From NCBI GenBank assembly GCA_003956705.1, contig QZCP01000070.1, forward strand, positions 1 to 64,000: a stretch of 64,000 nt of DNA, read 5' to 3'. The notes beneath the pieces were generated by a model, which was given only the letters and a program-made list of their open reading frames with translations, did no database searches and was not told the DNA's origin. Shown piece by piece: positions 13,455 to 25,901 of this stretch (its first letter is position 1; each line of letters starts with the position of its first letter). The translations under genes and the position numbers were made by a program. The DNA is from Brevipalpus yothersi. Its lineage: Eukaryota > Arthropoda > Arachnida > Trombidiformes > Tenuipalpidae.

Positions 13455-13456
<2 letters not shown>

Positions 13457-14117
13457 TTGAATGGGAATGAAAATCTATCGAGCCCAGTGAAGAATGGAGA
13501 TGATATCTGGCTGGATGGATTCCCCCGATCTCAAGCACCGATAGGCTATAGATGGCTGATACTACTATTCCAGAGAAAGAGTACCGATATGTTGGTGTGC
13601 ATGAGAGAAAGAGCAAAACTGTGGCAGATAAGATAAGTGAAAGAGAAAAAAAATACTTTCGCTTTCGCTGTGTGTTCATATGATCGTCCTTTTCAGGGTC
13701 AAAGTAACTCGGGTGCAATGACTCTGTAAGGCGTCCTAATTACGATTTTCCAGTATTAATAAGTGAATATACATACATTATGAGTTATCACCACAAAGAA
13801 TCACTCTCTCTCACATACACACACTTTGATTGCTAATGTAAGATCATCTTCAACAAGCTGTTTCAGGCAACTTTTTCTCTCTCCCTCGAGATCATCCGAT
13901 ATTCCAGGAAAAGATGATGATGATCATCATCATGGTGATTACAATTCTGATCATATTCTCATATGGCCCGTAATTAGGCCGTTGCTAGGGATTAGTGTTG
14001 ATTTGAGTCGCGTGCATCGACTCAAGAAATATCGGATGATTATTTAATATGTGTGTGTGTGTGTGTATAAGATAAAAAAGCTGAATATAATTGAACGCCC
14101 TGTCCAAGAGCTGATGT

Positions 14118-14143
14118 CCACACCATCATCGATGATGGTGTGG
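14118..14143. repeat. perfect 26-bp palindrome
   Basis: The 13 bases 14118-14130 are the exact reverse complement of 14131-14143, with no spacer. The arms are made of CCACACC and ATCATC units. The next base pair outward does not match. Confidence 0.9.
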
Positions 14144-14352
14144 TGGATGGAGATGATGATGAGATTGATAAGTGAAAGCGATCAATTGAGTATGAATTCA
14201 GTGAACGATCAACGATGTTTTTCAAGAGCGAAGACCTTGATGCATGCAGTTGAACGTTTCATCGGTCGTGAAGATAAAAAACTATTCGACTGATGTGTTT
14301 GTGAAAAATAAGAGCTCTTGGGTTGATGTGCTGATTGAAGGCCAATGGAGGC

Positions 14353-14354
<2 letters not shown>

Positions 14355-14415
<61 letters not shown>
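14355..14415. repeat. (GA)n microsatellite, about 30 units
   Basis: The longest pure GA tract in the window (about 61 bp), 900 bp from the tract at 13400-13454 and in the same strand orientation. Confidence 0.97.
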
Positions 14416-14418
<3 letters not shown>

Positions 14419-17220
14419 TGGGATCATCAATATTATCATGAAATAATCTGAAATCTCTATCAACCAGAGTCAGATGAAGAGAAGTTCTTCGACGATCAGT
14501 TCGAGATATCGATGGCGATTAAGAATCAATATTAGCTCATATTTCGTTACATATTCGTTCATAAGAAAGCTCTCGAGCTTTGAGTAGATTGAACGTGTAC
14601 ATATAATCACTATGAAGTGAAAGATGCGTGTTTTCTGCATATTATTCAATCGACTTGTCAAATAATGAGAGATAGCACTGTTCAATGTTGATGGTGCCAG
14701 CCTGTAATTCATTTCCCGCCATATACAAGAAAAAGGGATGGATCATGACCTTCATTTGATAATTGCCAAAGCATTTCCAAAGAGTTTTGTGTTTTGATTC
14801 TGGAGTGGAGCTTGAAATTTTTCCGATGTTTTTCACTAGAATTTTTTCTCCCATCACAAAACTATTAACGAGCCTTGTCAACCTTGAATGAGAAAGGATT
14901 GCCAAAGTTTTGGCCTCGAAATGATTGAAAAAAAGTGATCCAGAAAAATTAATTTAAACTCAAGAATGATATTTGCCTTGACTTCTTTTACAGATGATAT
15001 GTTTCAGCTGAAGGGAATTAAGATCAAGATCATTTATCCATATGGCTCTTCTTGTTGGGAAATATTCAATTAGATCCAAAACAAACCAATAAAGGTTTAT
15101 CCATGTTCCCAACTGGAGGAACAAAAATGATCTCTCAATTTCTCGAGTCGAAAGCCAGTGAAACTCTCATGATCCGATCGAGGCAACCTTACATCCATTG
15201 AAGAGATAATCTGGCTGATTGAGGTCATTTGTGGTGGTAGCCCAGTGACCTCAAAAAAGCTTGAGCACACAAGTCATTGACAGAGACTTGAGGATGTCCA
15301 TGTACATGTACATGTATATGAGAGCGATCCTGACAGAGTAAGTGAAAGTTCGCTCAATGGAAACTTATCGTGTTATACTCACTCAATTACCTCCAGGCCT
15401 TACTTGCAGCTCAATTTTTGATCATCTAAAAACAACTGCCATGAGCTACAACTGGGGAAAAAAGGCAAATTGCTGGGCAATAAAACACGAGCAAAAAGAA
15501 TAAAAAATTTATCAGAAAAGAGAGTAACTCATACTGTGATCCACCCTTCTTTCAATGGTGTCAATGTCTGTCTGAACAATTTATGGGGTCATGAAGCATT
15601 ATCAATGGCAAAGTAACATTTCCATCAGCCTGATATCGATGAGAGAGAGCATCTTATTTTACTCAGGACACTGATCAAAGATAATCGAATTGAAAATAAG
15701 ATTGATCAGGCTTTTGATCATACATGTATTCAACCATAGAGCGAAGAACGTTCAAGTTTTAAACACAAAAATATTCCTTTTCGTGCTCCGGAAACTACGA
15801 AAGCTGGATGGTCTGTAGTTATCATTTGAATAATTGAGCTCTACGAATTCATCATCACAGAAAGTAGTCTGCTTTTGCCAATATCATGAAAATGTTCTTA
15901 CCTCTAGTCTGATGTGAATCAAAGATCAACGCTTGAAAATGGAAACAGATCATAATTACCTTGAAGCTGTGAGAGTTGGGATGTTGGATGTTGGATGCTT
16001 CAATCTAATGAGTTTTGTGAAGATGGAGGATAGCAAATGCAGTATGCAAACAGGATGATGATACTTATAAATCGTGATAAATACATGCTGCTAATACATG
16101 TACCTTGGAGAATGATTTCAATAAGATGGGAAAACTGCATTGAAGCCATCATTTGAAAATCAATAGGAAAAGGACTTAGGAATACAGAGTTGAACATTGA
16201 TCGATTTCAAGTGCTAATAGTATTTGATAGCTAATAAAATGCACACCATAAAAGCATATCTACATGTATACTTGTTTGGGTCCCAGGGAATCCCATGGTC
16301 TGGCTTGATGAACTTTGATCGTTGCTGATTTTTTTTTCTCCTCTCCATTCTAAATCGTTTAAGTTAGCTTAAGAAACCACAGAAATAATGGTTGAAAGAT
16401 AATGATTAATAAGAAACTTCCCCCTGAAATGATATATATTTTCGCGTTCTGTATGAGAAAGAGAGAAAGAGAAAGTGGATAAATTGGGTTGACCTCAGAA
16501 GTCATGACCGAAAAATTGATTATTTGTTATCATCAGCACATTCGAACAGCTTACCAAACCATGTGATGGCTCAATCATTCCAACAACAAAGTTTAGATGA
16601 AAACTAATAACATATTGGTCAACCTGTTGGTTTGAGCGTGATTTGCTTTAGTGTTGAAAGGTGTATACTGTTGACTAGATTGAGCGATAAAAGTGTGTAT
16701 GTGTTGGTGTGTGTGCGTGTGAAATATATTTGAGGATGAAAAAAATTAAAAAATGTGAGAAAATTCTGGGACAATCATGTTATTAAATGTGTCTTGATAC
16801 TTTTATACGGAAATGGTTGATTACGTTAGTTACGTTGCGAATTAGTGTTGTTTCTGTCAACCGTTGGGTATTGTTATTGCTTAAGTAGATTGAAAGGAAG
16901 ATGATGAAAAAAATGGTACATTTTGCTAAAAAGTGACGTTTGGGTTGGCGGCGAAAAAAGCATCGAAGATCACTTATTCACTTTCTTCATTCTCAATTTT
17001 TTTAATTGGGCTTCAAGATGATAAGAGAAAGTAAGAAAATAAGAAAGAGAAAGACTTTACTCATTAAAACATTTTGAGAGACTATCGCCACTATTAAGCC
17101 ACACTGTTCAACTGTCGGAAGCCAAATTTTTTTATGGAATTAAGCCAGCAACCATCAATTCATTCCTGAAACCCCTCGATCACTTATCCGATCAGTCGAC
17201 TATTGAGAGGTGTCCATTGA

Positions 17221-17231
17221 GAAAGAAAGAA

Positions 17232-17270
<39 letters not shown>
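17221..17270. repeat. GAAA/(GA)n microsatellite
   Basis: Imperfect GAAA units pass into about 15 pure GA units. The tract lies roughly 250 bp upstream of the start codon of the histidine-rich protein gene, within its likely promoter. Confidence 0.9.
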
Positions 17271-17274
<4 letters not shown>

Positions 17275-17515
17275 TGAGAGAGAATAAAGAAGCTCTTATT
17301 TAAGAGAAGTAGTTTACAATTGATCAAAATCATTCTCGAACTGTTAGAGTTCGATGACAATAGTTTAATAAATAGCTGAAAACAATCAAAATTCTCTGTA
17401 GTTTGGGTGAATTGGGAACGAAAACACACACATATACCAACACATTCCAACTTCGATAGATCATTTTGATCTCGCCGATTGATACGGCTGAAAGTGAACA
17501 CAAAGTTCAGTGAAA

Positions 17516-20500
17516 ATGAAATTTGTTCTCATTTTATCATCATTATTGGTCACTTTTGATTATAAAGTTAAAAGTGATCCAATAAGTAATGTGATCGGTT
17601 CCATAAAGGATAAATTTATTGGCCCAAAGGTGAGTTTAATGACAATTTTTTCGCCTCTAGGATCTCGTATGCACTCGGTGTTAAAGTGAATATTCTCATC
17701 TAACGAATTCTCGTAACGTAACGGTGACAGTTTCGAATTCTCGAAAAACCTGCATTAACGTTCGTTCGAGCAAATCGAACTTCCGGTTCTGATAATCAGT
17801 CAGAAATTCTCTCTGCATGATGAGCCAAGCTCTGTCATCATTTTCGATAGTATTCTTGAGCTGTGTTCTGATGACTGTTTCCAAGTGAATGTGAAATGAA
17901 AACTCATCTAAATATCTATCTATTGTTTCGGTATAGTCTACGGATTTAGATTCACCACTTGGACTATCTCCGAAAGATGGTTGGGGTCATCATGATCATG
18001 GACATCATGGATGGGGTCATCACGGAGGCCATCACAAATCGTGCCACCACAAGGTTAGTTGATAAGTGATTGAACAATATCAAAAATTAACAAGATCCAT
18101 CATCCATCTTTCTTATTACCTGTGCCAATCAAAATATCCAGCATGAAGTTGTCCACCATCATCACCACCATCATCACCATGATCCAATAGAAACTTGGCA
18201 TCAGCATCACCATGGTCATAAGGTAAGTTTCAAATTTGGAGATCAAAAGCTATCAATAGGATATTGTTACAATAGAATGGTCAAAAAATTGACAATCTAA
18301 AGATTTGATGAGTATTTTGGACAATTCTCATCAAATATTTCAAATTCCAGTCGATTGAACTGAATTGTGAGAAATTGAAAACAATCGTTCTTCTTATCAT
18401 GTTTTTGTTGTGATCAGCTGAATTTCAGACTTTAACTTTTTTACATCATAAGAATTTGACTGGAATTTAGTAACTCCTCCTCAAATAGAAAGATTAGTGC
18501 TATTTATGAGCGACATTTTTGTCTAAATTAGCAAGAGAAGAATTTTCCCTCAAACGAAAGTTTTCAAAAAGAATTTCGAAAATATAAATATCATTTCGAT
18601 AGAGTGCTGGATTCCTTCGATCATCGATCTTTAAATCCACTTTCATTCTAATTTTTTTGACCCACAGCATGGACATGACCACGGTCACAAACATGGCCAT
18701 AAACATGGACACGATCATGGACATAAGCATGGTCATAAGCATGGACATGACCATTGGCATCAACATGGACATGGACATAAGCATGGTAATATATTATTTC
18801 TATTGAACTCATCTGGTTCAATTGTACAAATTTTTGATGAAAAATTCTTCGATTGTTCCAGGCCATAAGCATGATCACCATCATGGTCACAAACACGGGC
18901 ATCATCATGGTCACAAACATGGACATGACCACGGCCACAAGCATGGTAAGTTTTTCCAAAATTTCCATATTCTCTCAAGTATACTGATGTTGAGAGTGAT
19001 AGTTACATTTCGATGAGAAAAGATGGATCAAGAGAGGTACAGTAAGATGTATGAAGCTTCTATCGTTCTCATGCATGACAAGTGCCTTTTTTTCCTAGTA
19101 ACGGAGCCTAAATTCATAATCATGAATGTGTTTTGGTGTTTATCCAAAAATTTTCAGAATAGACTGAAAGAGGTGCTTTGAGTTAATAGAAAATTTGACA
19201 CTAGAAAATGTAAAATTTGGCTCATAAATGAAGCATTTACAATCTTAATGTATCTCAAGTGCACATTACCGTAACATATTCACGGATCAACTCACACAAT
19301 TCGAAGCGCATCAAATTTCCAATGTTCGAGGCAAAGATAAAGATTGTCAACATCTTTTTCGGGAAAGTCTTTATGAAGAGAGGGATCTGTTGAATTGAGT
19401 TTATTTCGTGTAACAAGAGAATTAAGAGCGGAAGCATTTTCCCTATCTTTTTGGCAAGATCAACAAGATGTTACAAAAATTATTTTCACTCTCTTTCTTT
19501 CTCTCTTGCACTCTAAAATATGGAACTGATTTTTTTTTGCCTCTCTTTTTTCGACCATAGGACATGATCACGGCCATCACCATGGCCACAAGCATGGGCA
19601 CGACCATGGGCATCATCATGGCCATAAGCACGGCCATAAGCATGGTAAGATGTCGAAATTTTCGAGTTTTTTTGGACTCTTTTTTTCTAGTCTCTCTAGA
19701 GTGATGACTTCCTCTTTCTTCTTCATTCGTTTCGATTGAGTTTGCTAATATTGTTCATTTCTTGCTGTTTTGCGCCTAAATTTTCGTTTCCGCTCACTTT
19801 TTGAGACCATAAATGTCTAGAGAGTGATTAATCATCGGCCTAAAAGAATGAGAAGAAAAAAACCGTTAACAGCATAGGCCTGAACTCTAATATGCTCTTG
19901 AGGATTGCACAACACATGATGGTGAAAATCCATCAGTTCGAGCTGTCTTGCTTTCGGAAGCGTTTTTTTCTTCATCTAGTTTGCACTAAGGACAGAATTC
20001 AGAATTCCATAAGTGTGACCACCGATCGGTCATATTCAGAAGAAAATTTCAGAAGCATCAATCAAATACTAGCCAAGTTCATCGCTGACTGTTCTACTAG
20101 TTCTACTAGTTCATAACCTTTTGGGCTTCATGGACAATCTTCATGAATTCTTTCTACTATTCTGGGAGAAATATCTTACTCATTGAAGTCATTGAAATCA
20201 GCCATGTTCTCCGAAAAAAGTGTCTTTTCAAAATCTAGCAATGATTAAACTTAGTCAAGAGATAGTTGCAAAATGTTGATTAAACTGATTGTTTAGGGTA
20301 AAATTCATAATTTCCATATTTCAAAAAAAAATTTAGCTTGATGGGATTCAAATGAGTCGAAATCACGCTTCGAATAGTTTTGGGAAAATTTTTGAATTTT
20401 ATTCTACTCATCGATCTCCTGAGAGATGATTTTTTTACATTTAATTTTATTTATAATTTTTACCTCTAACCCACAGGACATGACCATGGACACAAACATG

Positions 20501-21544
20501 ATCATGGACATCACCACGGTCATCATCATGGACACAGCCATAAACATAAGCATTTTTCTCATGGTCATCATGGGTAAGTTGAACTTTTTTGCCGAAATTC
20601 TCGGAGAATTTTTCTCAACTATAAGATGAGCTAGAAAGTATGGACTGAGAGGATCAACTTTTGATGCAAAATAGGTGCTGCTAATCAAGAATTCTATGAA
20701 GAGCCAAATAATATTCGAGCATTGAAATTTATTGCTCGTATCTACATTCCAATCGAATGATTGTACTTGATTATTCATGGAACTCATAGGCAATTTGAAG
20801 CGAAGATTGGTAAATATTTGAATAGGAGGAAATCCTGAAATATCAGATTACTGACTGCTCTACTCGATAGGATATGTATGTTCTCTACTAGAGGCAATTA
20901 CATCCATTTGTCTGGAAGAAGGGCTACAAATGCTATTTATTTCCTCTCCGAAGAAAGCTGAGTCATCTTAAATTATTAATTACTCAAGCTAGTAGAAAGC
21001 AGCCATTAAGTTAGCTAACATGTTTCAATATCTGAACTAGACAAGCTTTGCAAGTATGAATGAAGGACATTCAACACCTCAGGTAACGGCGAAATGGGAG
21101 AAATTAGTGGCCTGAAAAATTAATCAGCTCAAAACAATTGAACCATAGATGATCACTGGTCACATGTATGGGAACATTTGCAAGTGATAATTTCCTAGCC
21201 AAACTATCGCTTCGAGTTCTAATCGAAGTGTGCACGTTTCCATGCCTACTCACACGGAATTGTAGCCGAAAAAAAAACAATAAACTAACCTCATAATCGT
21301 TTTATTATGCAGCCATCATGGATGGGGTCACGAGGACCACGGTCATAAGGGATGGGGCCATCACGGACATGGACACGGACACGGTCATCATGACAAAGGT
21401 TGGGGCCACTCCATTCATGGATACTCGGGAACAATTAGTAACGATGCAAGTAAGCCATCTTTTCCCGAAGTTGGCCCAAGCATGGATCCATCCGGATATT
21501 CTCCTGAATCTACTTCAAATATAGCCACTCATGTGGCCAAATGA
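17516..21544 (+). CDS. secreted histidine-rich repeat protein
   Basis: Eight exons by hand splicing: 17516-17629, 17937-18053, 18142-18222, 18668-18785, 18862-18945, 19561-19644, 20477-20573 and 21313-21544. All have GT-AG borders and consistent phase, giving about 308 residues. It begins with a short hydrophobic leader (MKFVLILSSLLVTF), so secretion is likely. The body is dense in His, with GHKHGHDHGHK, HHDHGHH and GWGHH units from residue 48 to about 256. It ends in a Ser/Pro-rich tail. Exons 5 and 6 are both exactly 84 nt and phase 1-1, encoding near-identical 28-residue repeats; exons 4 and 7 are related. His arrays of this kind bind Zn, Cu, Ni or haem; binding here is inferred from composition only. 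No enzyme domain is visible. A TATA box was not identified, and a poly(A) signal lies at 21905. Confidence 0.82.
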
Positions 21545-21904
21545 GCATAGCAGAGAGAAGAAAGAAGATGTAAGACAGAGAGCTGCCAAAGAACGTTTAA
21601 CTGGTCAGTTGTGACAGTTGTATTGAGATGATTTTTGGAGATGATACGCCATTGGAATGGAAGCAATGATGGAAATGATCCACGCTCATGATATTTTCAT
21701 TTTCATTTTTAATCGTAAGAAAGGATTTAATCGACACACATTCTTGAGATCCTTGCTATTTTTTCTCCAAATGAGCTGATAATTTTTTGTATTGTTGAGA
21801 AATCTGAGGTGCAAGAAATTGCTCGATGGTTGATTAATGTTTTTCAATTTGGAGAATTGTGTTGATAGTAACAGAATTTATGTTCTCATGCTCAATGTTG
21901 GAGC

Positions 21905-21910
21905 AATAAA
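21905..21910 (+). terminator. candidate poly(A) signal of the His-rich gene
   Basis: AATAAA about 360 bp after the stop codon of the histidine-rich protein gene. Confidence 0.5.
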
Positions 21911-22823
21911 ACAGAATGATAAAAATCGTCCAAGACGCAAAAAAAAGATTTTTGCAAGAAATTTTTCATAAAAATTATAAAATCGATCTAACATGTATGT
22001 AATCCTATCAATTGAGAAATGATTTTTGTGATTGTATTGGATGAATTTTTCTTTTCATTCTTTCTGATATTTCTTTTGTAAAAAATCCCCTAAAAAGAGA
22101 AAATTTCACACAACTTCAGATCGATGTGTCATATCTATCGATCAATAAAAAAATGACAAAACACCCTGCGCTCTTATATAATCGATGTTTTTTCACAAGT
22201 AAAATAAGAAACAACAATGAATAGCTGACTAAACATCACTCTGTCAATACATATCTACAGGTGGCAGCTTATAATTAGTAGCTTAAAGAATCAAAGGTAT
22301 CATTCGGATTGATCCAACAGTTAATGACAATTATTAATTGTTTGTTTGTTATTCATCATCGATACCAACGAGTGAGTTTGTACTGTATCAGCAATATTAT
22401 TACAGCTTCCTCATAGCAATTCATTGATGCTAGTTAGGAATATATATCAATTGACAAGAGTTTCGATAGAACACACGATTCCAAAGTCAGGAGACTCATG
22501 ATTGAGGCTCCTAAGTTCTTCTCATCTCTTTGATGCTTGATGGATGAAACGATAAAATGAAGCTTATATTTTCAGATTTTGAAAATACATATCTTGAGGC
22601 AGAAAGAGGGATAAAGTCACTCTTGAAAGACATATTTTAAATCTGTCGTCCAGTTAAAATTCGAATATTCTCATAGAGAACATAGGAGGAGTCGTGCAAA
22701 AATACTATCAAGTGTAACTAACATAAGTCGCTGCAACGAAAACTACTTCAAAAATATTCAATTATCAAAAAAGAAGTGTCAAAAAAACCGCCGCAGAGAT
22801 CAACTGCTCGAAAGCACGGAAGC
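21911..22823. other. intergenic region between converging genes
   Basis: AT-rich DNA between the 3' ends of the His-rich gene and SUCLG2. No open frame of note, repeat or RNA gene is seen. Confidence 0.6.
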
Positions 22824-24556
22824 TCAAAATTTGGCCACAGCTTGGATTGCTTTGACCGCAGCGTCGTCCAAGTCTTTAGCCGTGATGATATCAGGAACCG
22901 ATTCCAATAACTTCATGGCAGATTGCTGATTTGTACCTTCCAATCGAACTATCAGAGGAACATTGACTAGATGGCGAGCAGCGATCAAACCATTGGCCAC
23001 TGTATCACAGTTTACAATTCCTCCGAAAATGTTGACCAAGATTGCCTTAACTCCAGGGTCTTGTGTAATGATTCTAAATGCTTTCTCTACTCCCTCTTGG
23101 GTCACTCCTCCTCCAACATCCAAGAAGTTAGCGGGTTTTCCTCCATGATGATGGATTATGTCCATGGTCGCCATCGCTAAACCAGCTCCGTTCACGAAGC
23201 AACCAATGTCGCCATCCATCGCGACGAAGTTCAGATTGTACTTTTTAGCCAAAACCATTCTTGCATCTTCATTTTCAATGTTCTCTTCCTCAATCGATTT
23301 GATCCAAGATTGGCGAAACATGGCATTCTCATCAAATTGAATCTTTGCATCGAAACAAACCACTTTGTTGGCAGGTGTGAGACCCAAAGGATTGATTTCA
23401 ACTTGCATGGCATCAATGTTTATGAAAAGTTTGTGAAGATTTTCAATCTCTTTCGCTATACCCATTATCACTTTATTATCTTGTAGACCTAGATTTTAAT
23501 TGAATCTTCAGTCAAGTTCAATTCAAGATGAAACAGTTTATCTTACCCAGTCCTTTGCGAACGGCATCTTGTAAGTAGCTAGTCTCAACTTTTGAAGGGT
23601 CAACAGGTAGAGGAAATTTTTGGATGGCTTCTGGATTCTTTTCGGCAACTTCTTCAATATTCACTCCACCAAACTGAGATAAAACTAACACAGGCCCACC
23701 AGACGCTCGATCCAAAAGTATGGCAGCATAAAACTCTTTGGCAATGTCTAGAGCTTCAGCAACCATCACCTAAAATGTGAATAAAATTGTGAGAACATTT
23801 ACCTTTGAGTGAAAATGATTCAATGTTACTGAGAAAGCTCTTATTGTTTTGTAAACGGTAGTAAATAATTACGACCAGTATCATCTATCTCTTACAATTG
23901 ACTGACTGCCTAGCCATTACTTAAGAGCCTTAGCCATAAAATTTACAGGTGCAGTAATCATAATTAAAGTGCATAATATTCATACTACTATATGTAGCTA
24001 GAAAAGCCGACCACTATTGGAATGATGACTTGTTTCCCCATCTCGATGAGAGGAATGAGAATCAAATAAAACTCACCTTACGAACAATAACACCATCAGC
24101 AGTTGTTTGAGCGGTTACGAGGTAATCGTCGAGCATATTTCGTACTGTTGATATAAAAGATTGATTGTGTGTATTAGTTATGGATCCACATTAATGGTAC
24201 CCTTTATACTCACCAAGATCTTTGATGTTATGCTTATCCTTAGTCAATTTTACACCACCCTTCATCCCTGACCGCTTAAATGATCCTTTTCCTCGACCAC
24301 CGGCCAAAACTTGCGCTTTAATTACATATTCATCACAGTTGAAATCTTGAAGCTCTTTATCCAGCTCATTCAGCGATTGAATAACTCGAAACCTTTGTAC
24401 AGTGAGACCATTTTGGGACATAATCTTTTTACTCTGATACTCTTGAAGATCAATAAAACGCTTCTGTTGGGCTCCACCGACAGACCACATGGAATTGGAT
24501 AGAAAAGACGGCCGACTTGTGCGACAACAAAGTCGCCATATATGTCTACTGGTCAT
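22824..24556 (-). CDS. SUCLG2: succinate-CoA ligase beta subunit, GTP-specific type, mitochondrial
   Basis: Exons 24556-24214, 24144-24077, 23769-23547 and 23488-22824 join in phase to 432 residues, the same length as human SUCLG2. The protein joins the alpha subunit (SUCLG1) in the mitochondrial matrix. The complex makes GTP while converting succinyl-CoA to succinate in the TCA cycle. The Arg-rich first 30 residues (MTSRHIWRLCCRTSR) are a mitochondrial presequence. An ATP-grasp domain follows (about 35-240), with AQVLAGGRGKGSF and the GMKGGV loop. The C-terminal CoA-ligase domain holds INPLG, CFVNGAGLAMATMDII, GGKPANFLDVGGGV, ILVNIFGGIVNCD and VRLEGTN. The VNCD and RLEGTN phrases favour the GTP-type over SUCLA2, which has MRCD and RLQGT. 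An in-frame ATG at 24625 would add 23 residues; 24556 gives the more typical presequence. Confidence 0.92.
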
Positions 24557-24625
24557 TCTTGGTGTAGTCGAAAATAAGTATTTGATCAGATGTCCAAATG
24601 TTTCATACCACTCCAAACGGTTCAA

Positions 24626-25901
24626 ATGATGATCATTGGAGGTATCAACTTTCCCCGGTTACTGTGTGGTTGAAGGCCAAACAGCTAGTAACAATGTAAC
24701 ACTGAATGCAGCACGAGATGACCGAAAATGATACTCAATAATACCGGCAAAATATGGTCCAAATGCAATGTGAAAACTACAAGAACTATTCACCAAAGTG
24801 ATTATGAGCTAAAGATCAAAGGTTAAGGATATTTGGACACAAACAATCCCAAGTTGGGATGCAACAATTTAGCTGTTATTTGATGATGATAAAAAAAAAG
24901 TTGAAGAAAACAGCTGAATGATAAAATTCACTTTTCATGATCATAGCGATTATCTCTCTTGAAGAGAGTCTCTTCATCAGCTTCACTCACACAGTTCTAG
25001 TGAAAAGCGCCACCAAAAAGTGAACATCACGATGTCAAATTAACTGATGGATATCCAAATGATCAAATAATCATGTGTAAATTTGCAGGAACATTCAGTA
25101 TACTTTGTTCGTTATTGAATATCAAGTATCTTGAGGAAAGATCGTGAATCGAATTGGAAAAATTTACGAAATTCGAATTTTCTTTAATTTTGACTGCTCG
25201 TAAATGAGAAAAAATGAGAACCGTTTAGAAAGAACTTATCGAACTTTTGACTGCAACCCTAGGCGCGTATTTGGGAACTTAAAGACTATGATTACAGTGA
25301 AATCAGTAAAGTAATCTTTCTGATTTTATCGATTGAAAATTTGATTCTAAGAGGCAATACACAGTTTATCAGTTGATTATCTGAGATAATTGATTCGCAT
25401 ATAATTTTGCTCCGGATGCCCATGTTACAAAATTGTCTGTGTTACCCTGAATTTTCTCTTCCGATATCTCACTATCTATGGTGACCTTTTTGATTAAAAT
25501 GGTTTAATTCATCACCATTTATTCGTTGTTCCTTCATTTTTTTTACTAAAATACTCAACTATTCTCCTATTTATTATTAGTATGTATCAATTACTACGAC
25601 AGTAACTAATAATCGCATTTAACATGCAAAAAAGTTCTACCGCAAGGTAGCGACACGAGGTATATAAGAGTGAAAATCAAATTAAATTGAAGTGTTTTGA
25701 AAAATTTATCTTAAAAGTTCTGATGATTATTTGGGGGTATGTTTATGTGTTACTTTTTTGATCAATACAATTGATGTGTTCATTGTGTGATGTGGATTTG
25801 CTCGTTGATCCGATAACAATATGAAATCTAATGGTGCATAATTTTTGCGAAACATACACATACACATTTAGCAGCACCATTTGACCATCATCATCATCAT
25901 C
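24626..25901. other. intergenic region between divergent genes
   Basis: About 1.3 kb of AT-rich DNA between the 5' ends of SUCLG2 (minus) and the LUC7-like gene (plus). It probably contains both promoters. I see no further gene or distinct element. Confidence 0.6.

Larger units (their letters stand above)
12442..17515. other. long intergenic region with microsatellites
   Basis: Five kilobases without a supportable gene. It contains GA tracts at 13400-13454, 14355-14415 and 17221-17270, CA/GT runs (12988-13004, 14050-14066), a perfect palindrome at 14118-14143 and a short ACATGT-type alternating run at 15297-15316. The open frames here are either GA/CT repeats or shadows on opposite strands. 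Confidence 0.6.

Noticed and set aside
13329..13718. Open frames on both strands across the GA tract (Ser-Leu and Arg-Glu runs)
   Set aside because: A dinucleotide repeat has no stop codons in GA/CT frames; overlapping frames on both strands are typical of this artefact.
18500..18978. Minus-strand open frames of about 70-106 codons rich in Met, Val, His and Asp
   Set aside because: They lie antisense to His-rich exons 4 and 5; the CAT/GGT codon pattern creates open antisense frames. There is no start context or domain.
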